Shown: positions 24,162 to 31,618 of the stretch, piece after piece
Numbering within the stretch: position 1 is the first letter of the stretch
Layout of the letters: every line of letters begins with the position of its first letter
Origin: Methanobacteriota archaeon
GTDB taxonomy: Archaea > Halobacteriota > Methanosarcinia > Methanosarcinales > Methanosarcinaceae
Direction: 5' to 3'
NCBI GenBank assembly: GCA_016841625.1
Contig: JAENYU010000012.1
Location: 35,620-68,440 of the forward strand
Length of the DNA: 32,821 nt
The notes under the pieces: generated by a model
The model's input: the letters and a program-made list of their open reading frames with translations, nothing else
What the model was told of the DNA's origin: nothing
Database searches by the model: none
Position numbers and translations under genes: made by a program

Positions 24162-27100
24162 ATGAAATTTGTAAAAATAGTTATGCAGGTCTTCATTATA
24201 TTTTTTTTGATAAGCCCTGCTTTTGCAGAATCTATGGGTAGTAGTTCATTAGATGATAATAAGGCAACAAATACAGAACTGTTGACTGCCTCGCTTAATC
24301 CCGAGTTTATTGAATATCAAAAACAATTGAAACAGTATGAAAATACTGACCTTTTTTTGGTCCAATCTTTGGAATATAGAGGTGAACCGATAAAAAACAT
24401 TTATTTCAAAAACGGGCTTATACCCTCACCTGTTGATAATTCCCACATAGATAAAATTCCTGCAAGAATAAATAATAATATTAACTATCTTTCATCAAAT
24501 TCGCAAGCTTTGCCATCATATTACAACCTTCGTGATGAAGGAAATGTAACTCCTGTAAAAGATCAAGGTCGTGCAGGTAGTTGCTGGGCTTTTGCTTCAT
24601 ACGCTTCTCTTGAATCTTGCACAATTTCAGATGGGATATACGATTTTTCGGAAAATCACATGAAAAACCTTCTGAGTAACAATTATCCCAATGGGTTCGA
24701 TCGTGCTTCCGACGAGGGAGGGAATAGTTTAATGGCCCTGGCTTATCTGGCGCGCTGGACCGGGCCTGTTTATGAGTCCGATGATCCTTATAATGATCGC
24801 TCCAATCTTTCTGACGCCGGTATCCCTGAAAGAAAACATCTCCAGGAGGCAATATTTCTTCCTGATCGAGACGAGGGTGACCCACATGATAATGAATTTT
24901 TGAAAAGGGCTGTGATGGATTACGGGGCTATATTCGTAGCTATAGAGGTGAACTGGACCTGTTTTAACGACGATCGTTCTACATATTATTACGACTCCCC
25001 TACCTCTCATATCGTAGACGGAGGTCATGCAATTGCTCTTGTTGGCTGGGACGATAATTTTGACAGAAACAACTTTGCGGTTACACCCCCTGGGGACGGG
25101 GCATTTATTGTTAAAAATAGTTGGGGTACTGATTCTGGGGACAACGGTTACTTCTACATCTCCTACTACGATCCGTATATTGGGAGATATTGTACGAATA
25201 CTGTTTTTATAAACGCCGAAGATGTGGACAACTATGATAACATCTATCAGTACGATCCGCTTGGATATGTAAGTGAATATGGATGTAGTGGAGGTACCAC
25301 ATGGGCTGCAAACGTTTTTACGGCAGATTCAAATGAATATCTGAAAGCTGTCAGTTTCTATACAACGGATGAAGGGACGCAATATGAACTGTACGTATAT
25401 AGAGGATTGGACCAGGCACCGCTTGATTCCAGCGGGCCTGTATACTCTGCTTCAGGTACTTTTGAGTATGCGGGATACCATCCCGTAGACATCGGCAGCT
25501 CTCTACCTCTTGAATCCGGCCAGGATTACTCCATTGTGATTAAATTCACGGACCCTGATTATTCTTATCTTGTGGCAGTCGAAGAGCCTTATGACTTTTA
25601 TAGTAGCAGGGCAACGGCAAATTCTGGTGAAAGTTACTTGAGTTGGGATGGAGGGTCCTGGATAGATCTTACCAATGTAGGTGAAAATACTAATATTTGC
25701 ATTAAAGCCTTTACAAACACCCCTTCCCCGGAAGCTTTCATCGATACGCTAACCCCCACATCTCCTTTTGAAGGCGATTTAATTACTTTCACCGGCCACG
25801 GGAGTGACCCCGATGGCTCGATTACTGCCTCTGAATGGACTTCAAACCTTGAGGGACAATTAAGCACAGATGCCGTTTTTAGTACTCCGGCTCTTTCTCC
25901 GGGAACCCATTCCATCCTTTTTAAGGTAAAAGATGATGCAAATGTCTGGTCAGAGGCTAATTCAACTACGATTACTATTAAAAACAAGCTTCCATCTGCC
26001 AGAATCCTTTCCATATCTCCCGATCCCTGTTCTGAGGGGAGTTTGCTGAGTTTCAGTGGCTCGGGAACTGATCTCCAGGGTTCTGTAACTGCTTATGAGT
26101 GGAATTCGAGTATTGATGGCTTACTCAACACAAATGCCAGTTTCAAAAGTTCTCAGCTTTCTTTTGGAAAGCATACAATCTATTTCAGAGTTAAAGATGA
26201 TGAGGGGGCCTGGTCAGATCCTGTTTCATCAACTGTAACCATTATTGACGACACAAGTCCGGAAGTTAATATAAATGCGGTCTCCATAAAACTTATAGGT
26301 ATTAATCAGCCGGCGACTCTCATTTTAAACAGTACTGACGCCCGTCCCTGCTCTACAGAGTTCTTAATTACGAATGCTGCAGGTACTGAAATAAGGAACG
26401 AAACTCTTACGGACCAGGTTGCAAACGGAGCAAATTACGAATACATCTGGAATGCAACCGATTCTTCCGGGCAAGCAGTGCCGAGCGGGGAGTATCTTCT
26501 TACCTTAAGCAGTACCGATACATCCGGAAACAGCGCTGATGTAAATATTTCCGTGACCGTGGATAACGATAAGCCGGATGTACATATTGGTGCCGTACCT
26601 GCGGAACATATCAGTACCAACAATCCGGCAACTATCATTTTAAACAGCAGAGATGCAAATCCCGGTTTAACACAATTGGTAATCAAGGGTGCTGCAAATA
26701 CTGAAATTCTTAATGAAACAGTTACAACTCAGGTTGCAAACGGAGCAAATTATGAATTTTCCTGGGATGCATCCGATGTTTCGGATGAACCCGTTCCAAG
26801 TGGGAAGTATCGGTTGTTTGTAACCAGCATCGATGCCTTGAAAAACAGAGCTTCAATTAATGTTTCGATAGATGTTGATAACGATAAACCAGTTGTCAAT
26901 ATTGAAAGCATGGAAGGCACCGGTTCAACGGGCCTGGACGTTTATACAAATTCAACGTTAAGAGTCAATGCTTCTGCATCAGGAACTCCCGGAAACGCTG
27001 AGGAAGTCCTATTCACTTTAAGTTCTGAGTTTACGTGTTTTAAGCGTGTATTGAACGCGGAATTTATCGCTGAAAACTGGACTGCAACGTTTGACCTTTC

Positions 27101-28913
27101 GTCCTTTCCTGATGATGGGAAATATGTTGTGAATGCAAGTGTGAAAGATGCTGCGGGGAACATTAACTCAACAATGGTACCTGCTGTTGTGACCCTGGAC
27201 CGAAATGCCCCCGCTTTATCTGCCCTGGTCACAAAGTTCAATGACACTCATGGACGAATAAACATAAGTTCCAGTGAACCGCTTGGCCAAAATCCTCTTG
27301 TAAAATTAAATGGAACGCCAGTAGCATTGGAGCCAGTGGCGTTGGAGGCAGACCACAGAAATTGGTACGGTTTGATCCTGCTGGACTGTGAGATGTACAC
27401 TATTGATATGAGTGGTGCGGACCTTGCAGGAAACAGGGGGGAGGACAGTTCGAAAGCTTTCCTAAAAACAATCAGGACTTCGGAAGGAACTGCTTCATTG
27501 TTTAACGAAGATACGGGAACTTCTATTATTTTCAATACAACAAAAGATATTGAAGATTTTGTAATTCTCACTGAAAGCAGTGTCCCTATGGTAAATGTAA
27601 GCAAAAGTTCCATAAGTTTTTACTGCATCGATATTGAACCCGGCACTTTCCTGAATGAGAATCTATCTTATGCGACAATCGCCATCCCGGTGAATGAAAC
27701 AAATTTGCCTTCAGGTATTACGGTTGAAGATGTCTCAATCCGCTACTATAACTCCTCGGAAGGTACATGGGAGATTCTTGATACTGAGGTCAGGGAAATA
27801 AACGGAATCAATTGCTGGGTTGCCCAGGTTGATCACTTCTCAACTTTTGGGGCGATTGCAGATGATTCCGTAGCTCCCGTGCTTGAAAGTGTAACCCCGG
27901 CAAATGGGGCGGGTTTTGCTCAGGGAACCACATCTGTTAATGTAGGGTTTGATTATACTGATGGACAGACAGGCACCAATGCAAGCTCGATAAAGTTTAG
28001 TTTTGATGGGGACGAAGTGAAGAATAGCGAAAATCTGGAACTTACGGGTAGCTACGTATGTTATACTGCAACGGGCCTGAGTGCCGGGACCCACAAAGCT
28101 TCAGTTACTGTCTTCGATAACGCAGGAAATTCTGCCACATTTTCCACTTCATTTTCAATAGCTTCTTCCAGCAGTGGTTCTAGCGGCTCCAGTGGTTCCG
28201 GTGGTTCTGGCAGCTCTTCCGGCGGCGGGGGAGGCGGTGGGTCTCCTGAACCTCAGAGTAACGTCGAGGTAAAGGAACTTTCTCAGCAGTTCATTGCAAA
28301 CGGAATGCATGTTGAGTTCCAGTTCCCACAGGGAGTAACCTGCCTGGAACACGTGGGCTTCGATGCAAAAAGGACCCTGGGAAAGACAACAACCATTGTT
28401 GAGATGTTGAAGGGTAAGTCCGAACTGGTCTCTGAACTTCCTGCCGGTGCCGTCTACAAGAACCTGAACATCTGGGTTGGAAATGGGGGAGTTGCGACCC
28501 CTGAAAACATAGAAAACGGAGTTATAGGTTTTAAGGTGGAAAAGGGGTGGCTCGAAGAAATAGGCTCTGACTCGAAATCCATTAGCATGTGGCGCTATAA
28601 TGAAGGGAACTGGTCAGAACTTGATACTGGCCCGGCAAATGAAGATGAAACATACGTCTACTTTGAAGCAAAAACTCCCGGTTTCTCGCCTTTCTCAATA
28701 ATAGCAGATGGTGAGGCGGTTTCCGTGTCTGGCTCTGGAGTTTTGAATATCTCCCCTCTAAAAGATGTCTCTGACTCTTCTTTAGATACTTCATCTGATG
28801 TTGAAATGCCAGGGGCTGATGAAAAACCAAAAAGCACTCCGGGTTTTGGTTCCATGCTTGTGCTTGAAGTTGTTACCGCTTTATATTATGTGTTTAAAAA
28901 AGGGTGTAAGTAA
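24162..28913 (+). CDS. Giant secreted papain-like surface protein with PKD/Ig and PGF-pre-PGF domains
   Basis: This 1583-residue protein opens with a signal peptide (about 1-22). A C1A papain-like peptidase follows: Gln135, Cys141 (QGRAGSCWAF), His289 (GGHAIALVGW) and Asn319 (KNSWG). Next are a lectin-like beta domain (about 335-520), two PKD domains (about 527-700), two FlgD/Ig-like repeats sharing VANGANYE (about 705-910) and further beta modules. A Ser/Gly linker (about 1330-1365) precedes a PGF-pre-PGF domain (about 1370-1530) and a C-terminal TPGFGS plus hydrophobic segment ending KKGCK, a degenerate PGF-CTERM. It is likely exported, lipid-anchored by archaeosortase and displayed on the S-layer, where it would cleave proteins or act in adhesion. 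Confidence 0.9.
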   Translation: MKFVKIVMQVFIIFFLISPAFAESMGSSSLDDNKATNTELLTASLNPEFIEYQKQLKQYENTDLFLVQSLEYRGEPIKNIYFKNGLIPSPVDNSHIDKIPARINNNINYLSSNSQALPSYYNLRDEGNVTPVKDQGRAGSCWAFASYASLESCTISDGIYDFSENHMKNLLSNNYPNGFDRASDEGGNSLMALAYLARWTGPVYESDDPYNDRSNLSDAGIPERKHLQEAIFLPDRDEGDPHDNEFLKRAVMDYGAIFVAIEVNWTCFNDDRSTYYYDSPTSHIVDGGHAIALVGWDDNFDRNNFAVTPPGDGAFIVKNSWGTDSGDNGYFYISYYDPYIGRYCTNTVFINAEDVDNYDNIYQYDPLGYVSEYGCSGGTTWAANVFTADSNEYLKAVSFYTTDEGTQYELYVYRGLDQAPLDSSGPVYSASGTFEYAGYHPVDIGSSLPLESGQDYSIVIKFTDPDYSYLVAVEEPYDFYSSRATANSGESYLSWDGGSWIDLTNVGENTNICIKAFTNTPSPEAFIDTLTPTSPFEGDLITFTGHGSDPDGSITASEWTSNLEGQLSTDAVFSTPALSPGTHSILFKVKDDANVWSEANSTTITIKNKLPSARILSISPDPCSEGSLLSFSGSGTDLQGSVTAYEWNSSIDGLLNTNASFKSSQLSFGKHTIYFRVKDDEGAWSDPVSSTVTIIDDTSPEVNINAVSIKLIGINQPATLILNSTDARPCSTEFLITNAAGTEIRNETLTDQVANGANYEYIWNATDSSGQAVPSGEYLLTLSSTDTSGNSADVNISVTVDNDKPDVHIGAVPAEHISTNNPATIILNSRDANPGLTQLVIKGAANTEILNETVTTQVANGANYEFSWDASDVSDEPVPSGKYRLFVTSIDALKNRASINVSIDVDNDKPVVNIESMEGTGSTGLDVYTNSTLRVNASASGTPGNAEEVLFTLSSEFTCFKRVLNAEFIAENWTATFDLSSFPDDGKYVVNASVKDAAGNINSTMVPAVVTLDRNAPALSALVTKFNDTHGRINISSSEPLGQNPLVKLNGTPVALEPVALEADHRNWYGLILLDCEMYTIDMSGADLAGNRGEDSSKAFLKTIRTSEGTASLFNEDTGTSIIFNTTKDIEDFVILTESSVPMVNVSKSSISFYCIDIEPGTFLNENLSYATIAIPVNETNLPSGITVEDVSIRYYNSSEGTWEILDTEVREINGINCWVAQVDHFSTFGAIADDSVAPVLESVTPANGAGFAQGTTSVNVGFDYTDGQTGTNASSIKFSFDGDEVKNSENLELTGSYVCYTATGLSAGTHKASVTVFDNAGNSATFSTSFSIASSSSGSSGSSGSGGSGSSSGGGGGGGSPEPQSNVEVKELSQQFIANGMHVEFQFPQGVTCLEHVGFDAKRTLGKTTTIVEMLKGKSELVSELPAGAVYKNLNIWVGNGGVATPENIENGVIGFKVEKGWLEEIGSDSKSISMWRYNEGNWSELDTGPANEDETYVYFEAKTPGFSPFSIIADGEAVSVSGSGVLNISPLKDVSDSSLDTSSDVEMPGADEKPKSTPGFGSMLVLEVVTALYYVFKKGCK

Positions 28914-29063
28914 AAAATGGGTGTAAGCGTGAAACAAATCGAATAAATATCTGCCTGCAGCTACTCAGCTGCAATTTTTTGATTTTGTTAATTTAAGATA
29001 CATATTCTATTTTTTCCCTCTAAATTCAACAAAAAAAAGGCCCATCTCCATAAAAAATAGTAT

Positions 29064-29135
29064 AGTCCTGAGCGGATTCGAACCGCTGTCCCGGGCTCCA
29101 AAGGCCCGAAGGATTGACCGCTACCCTACAGGACT
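29064..29135 (-). tRNA. tRNA-Gln (anticodon TTG)
   Basis: The 72-base minus-strand sequence folds as a tRNA. The acceptor AGTCCTG pairs with CAGGACT, the anticodon stem CGGGC/GCCCG encloses the loop CTTTGGA with anticodon TTG, and the T arm contains GGTTCGAATCC. CCA is not encoded. A T run follows (about 29051-29057 in plus coordinates), which could end transcription. A TATA-like ATAAATAAG lies about 25-35 bases upstream. Confidence 0.95.
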
Positions 29136-29213
29136 GCGCATGAAGGCTTTTAGCTATACCTTATTTATGGTACTTAATTTTTGTGCCATGGAGGGTAGTT
29201 TTTGGAAGTCTGT

Positions 29214-29346
29214 GTTTCTGGTTGAAAATACGTATCCTGTCCAATTCTATGAAGGGTTCGAAACATTTTCAGGGAAATACTTTTTCGTGTGATTAAAAAT
29301 TTTCAATCAATTAATTTAAAATAATTTCCAATATAATTGTATGATT
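29214..29346 (+). promoter_or_regulatory. Upstream block of small-RNA unit 1
   Basis: It begins GTTTCTGGTTGAAAATAC and includes the shared CCAATTCTATG. The TATA box TTTAAAATA is at 29315-29323, 101 bases from the block start and 32 bases before the GGG predicted to start the RNA. The same spacing occurs in all four units. Confidence 0.7.
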
Positions 29347-29514
29347 GGGACTAGGAGAGAAAAGGGGAGAGATCAGACGCAGAATGAAATGCCTGAGGAC
29401 TCTGATCCTGCTTCGTATCCATATGCATGGGGCGCATATCTTCGGAGCGGTTGTATTGGGGGATACATTAAAAGGGTGAAGCGTTCTCGGGCTTCTTCTT
29501 CAGCTGCTTTTTTT
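29347..29514 (+). ncRNA. Tandem structured small RNA, unit 1
   Basis: The predicted RNA starts at GGGA. A 44-base purine-rich tail leads to closing stem P1: GCCTGAGGAC (29391-29400) with GTTCTCGGGC (29483-29492), ten pairs. A short P2, ATCC/GGGT, follows. P3 has GCTTCG/CGGAGC outside and ATATGC/GCATAT inside around an ATGGGGC loop. P4 is TGTAT/ATACA around TGGGGG. The stem sequences differ from unit 2 but pairing is kept. A T run at 29507-29514 may end the RNA. The function is unknown. Confidence 0.72.
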
Positions 29515-29797
29515 ACTTCTCTTGCTATGCTTTTTTATTGATGTGTTTTTTTGTGTGCTTTCATGCTTTTTTATGTTATTTTTTACTGTGTTTTCATCTG
29601 TTTTTTTGCTCTGTCTTCTTTTGGAAATGGCTTTCTCCGGGGTACTTTTTTTGGCATGTCGATAGAATCCGGTTTTTTGGGGATTTAGGAGAAGGAAAGT
29701 TAGGCGGCGGCAGGAATCCTGAAAGACGGGGAATTACTGCTCTCTTGATTCACTGGCCTCTTGATTCCGTCAGTTCCATATCCCATCCATATCCAGG
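29515..29797. other. Spacer between RNA units 1 and 2
   Basis: T-rich sequence with several T runs after unit 1, then GC-richer sequence with no conserved structure seen. Reading frames here overlap the RNA units and have no ribosome-binding site. Confidence 0.5.
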
Positions 29798-29930
29798 GTT
29801 TCTGGTTGAAAATACATTCATTGTCCAATTCTATGCAGGGCTTGAAAGTTTTTCAAGGACTAACTTTTTTTTTTGATTAAAAATTTTCAATGAATTAATT
29901 TAAAATAATTTATTGTATAATTGTATATTT
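29798..29930 (+). promoter_or_regulatory. Upstream block of small-RNA unit 2
   Basis: It begins GTTTCTGGTTGAAAATAC, contains TGTCCAATTCTATGCAGGG, and then the perfect inverted repeat CTTGAAA-gtt-TTTCAAG (29841-29857). The TATA box TTTAAAATA is at 29899-29907, 32 bases before the predicted start. Confidence 0.7.
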
Positions 29931-30126
29931 GGGAAATGGTAAGTGAACCGGGGAAACGAATCGGGGGAAATAAAAAGATTAAAATAAATGCCTGGAAATA
30001 ACTGATCCTGCTCCGGATCCGTGCTTAAGGGGAGCACATCTTCGGAGGGACTGCAGTGGGGGCTGCAGTAAAAAAAGGATCAGGAATTTCCGGGCTTCTT
30101 CTTACGCTGCATATCTCTTCTTTTTT
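29931..30126 (+). ncRNA. Tandem structured small RNA, unit 2
   Basis: A 59-base tail leads to P1 GCCTGGAAAT (29990-29999) with ATTTCCGGGC (30086-30095). P2 is CTGATCC (30002-30008) with GGATCAG (30077-30083). P3 has CTCCG/CGGAG outside and GTGCT/AGCAC inside around TAAGGGG. P4 is ACTGCAG (30050-30056) with CTGCAGT (30063-30069) around TGGGGG. This is the clearest of the four units and the best reference fold. A T run ends near 30126. A 21-codon frame starts six bases into the RNA but differs by several replacements from unit 3. Confidence 0.78.
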
Positions 30127-30344
30127 CTCTGTTTCCTGCTCTTCTTTTTGATTTTCTTTTGTTATTCTGTTTTTCTGGCCTGTATTCTTTGGAAATGATG
30201 TAATTTCTCCGTTTATTTCTGTTTCTGCCCGCTACCGTGCTGGTGAGCTCAGGTTTTATGGTCCTATTTTTACATTCTGCGGCAGGGATGCGCCGAATTT
30301 GAGGAAACAGCCGTGCCACTATCGTGTCTGTTTCATTGGACGAT
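30127..30344. other. Spacer between RNA units 2 and 3
   Basis: T-rich sequence after unit 2, then unremarkable sequence. No gene or conserved fold seen. Confidence 0.5.
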
Positions 30345-30477
30345 GTTTCTGATTAAAAATAAGTTTCCTGTCGAATTCTATGCAGGGCTTGAAAGTTTTT
30401 CAAAAACTAACTTTTTTTTGAGATTAAAACTTTTCAATGAATTAATTTAAAATAATTTCCTGTAGTATTGTATATTT
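30345..30477 (+). promoter_or_regulatory. Upstream block of small-RNA unit 3
   Basis: It begins GTTTCTGATTAAAAATAA, includes AATTCTATGCAGGGC and the inverted repeat TTGAAA-gtt-TTTCAA (30389-30403). The TATA box TTTAAAATA is at 30446-30454, 32 bases before the predicted start. Confidence 0.7.
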
Positions 30478-30681
30478 GGGAAATGGTAAGTGAACAGGGG
30501 AAACGAATCGGGGGACTAAACCGATTGAAAATAAATGCCTGGAAATCACTGATCTTGCTCCGGACCCGTGCTTAAGGGGAGCACATCTTCGGAGGGACTG
30601 TAGTGGGGACTGCAGTACTAAAGGATCAGGAATTCCGGGCTTCTTATTACTCTCATTTTCCTCCGTTTTTTTATTTTTTTT
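30478..30681 (+). ncRNA. Tandem structured small RNA, unit 3
   Basis: Very close to unit 2, with a 59-base tail. P1 is GCCTGGAA (30537-30544) with TTCCGGGC (30633-30640). P2 is CTGATCT with GGATCAG, including one U-G pair. P3 inner stem GTGCT/AGCAC encloses TAAGGGG. P4 is ACTGTAG (30597-30603) with CTGCAGT (30610-30616), where a C-to-T change is tolerated as a U-G pair, and its loop is TGGGGA. T runs at 30666-30680 may end the RNA. Confidence 0.75.
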
Positions 30682-30843
30682 ACTTGTTTACGCTTGTGTT
30701 TTTCCCTGTGAGTTGTTCTGCTTTCCTGCGCGTTTAATTTCTCTGCTTTTTCTGTGTGTTTGCTTTATTAGCTTCTTCTCCCCTTTCAAGCTCCTGCCTC
30801 ACGCTGTGTCTCTGTGAAAGGAGGTATCTTTTCCGGAATCTAT
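30682..30843. other. Spacer between RNA units 3 and 4
   Basis: T-rich sequence with no gene and no conserved structure seen. Confidence 0.5.
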
Positions 30844-30975
30844 CTCTCTAATTGAAAATATGCCTCCTGTACAATTCTATGCAGGTTTAGAAACTTTTTT
30901 AGAAAGGGTATTTTTCATATGATTAAAAATTTTCAACGAAGTAATTTAAAATAATTTGGTGGGTAATTGTATATT
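30844..30975 (+). promoter_or_regulatory. Upstream block of small-RNA unit 4
   Basis: The most diverged copy. It retains TTGAAAATA, TGTACAATTCTATGCAGG and the TATA box TTTAAAATA (30945-30953) at the same 101-base offset. The inverted repeat has decayed here. Confidence 0.65.
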
Positions 30976-31210
30976 GGATATGGAAAGTGAACAAGAAAAG
31001 ACATGATAATTGTGAAAGAAATGCCTGGGTTTGCTAATCCTGCTCCTGATTCTACTCTTGAGGGAGGGCGGATTTCCGGAGCTGCTGTATGAGGGATGCA
31101 GTAAAAAGGATGAAGCATTCTCGGGCATCTTCTCACTCTGTACATCTCACTCTGTACATCTCACTCTGTATATCTTACTCTGCACATCTCCTCATTTTTA
31201 TTTTTATCTG
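30976..31210 (+). ncRNA. Tandem structured small RNA, unit 4
   Basis: A tail of about 47 bases leads to P1 GCCTGGG (31023-31029) with CTCGGGC (31120-31126). P2 is ATCC/GGAT. The outer P3 is GCTCC (31042-31046) with GGAGC (31078-31082), but its inner stem is weak. P4 is CTGTAT (31085-31090) with ATGCAG (31096-31101) around GAGGG. The 3' side contains a repeated CTCACTCTGTACAT (about 31130-31190) before T runs, so the end is uncertain. Confidence 0.65.
31130..31190. repeat. 14-base tandem repeat after RNA unit 4
   Basis: About four units related to CTCACTCTGTACAT. The first two are nearly identical and the later ones diverge. Confidence 0.8.
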
Positions 31211-31618
31211 TTTTTACATTCTCTGTTCTTCTCTGCTCTTTTATGGGAATGTAGGGCGAGTTGCTCAGCAGGCCGTGAGGCAGAAAACGTTAAAAAATGA
31301 GAATTTTCCGGGTGCTCCTGTTTTTGAAAGTTTTGGGTAACTGCTTCTTCGATTGTTTCCCCCCCGGCTTGTTACGTCCAGTTCCAGGCAGAGCGACTCG
31401 TAAGCTTCCCCTTTTTTTGTTCACGATTGAAGTTAGTGTGAAAGTTTCCTTCATGTTTCCAGATCGGGATCGGGGCTAAGTTAAATATTTCGCAGCTTTT
31501 TTGAGGTTTTTTGCAGGACCGGGCTTCCAGGGTCAATATTTATAAAAGTAATTTTATACGGATTATTGTTTGGAAGCACTTACTAAAGGAAGCTATCAGG
31601 AAGTGGAGACAAAAACTC
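31211..31618. other. Intergenic region before the UroD-family methyltransferase
   Basis: About 400 bases with no supportable gene. A TATA-like AATATTTATAAAAG (about 31533-31547) could drive the methyltransferase, giving a leader of about 50 bases. Confidence 0.4.

Noticed and set aside
29341-29876. Two plus-strand ORFs inside RNA unit 1 and its spacer
   Set aside because: Not conserved as protein in the other units; they cross the T-rich terminator and the spacer.
29937-30570. Near-leaderless micro-ORF in RNA units 2 and 3 (MVSE.GKRIGG)
   Set aside because: Differences between the two copies are mostly amino-acid changing, and units 1 and 4 lack the frame; conservation follows the stems instead.
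31130-31190. CRISPR-like repeat after RNA unit 4
   Set aside because: Head-to-tail 14-base units with no spacers; a simple tandem repeat.
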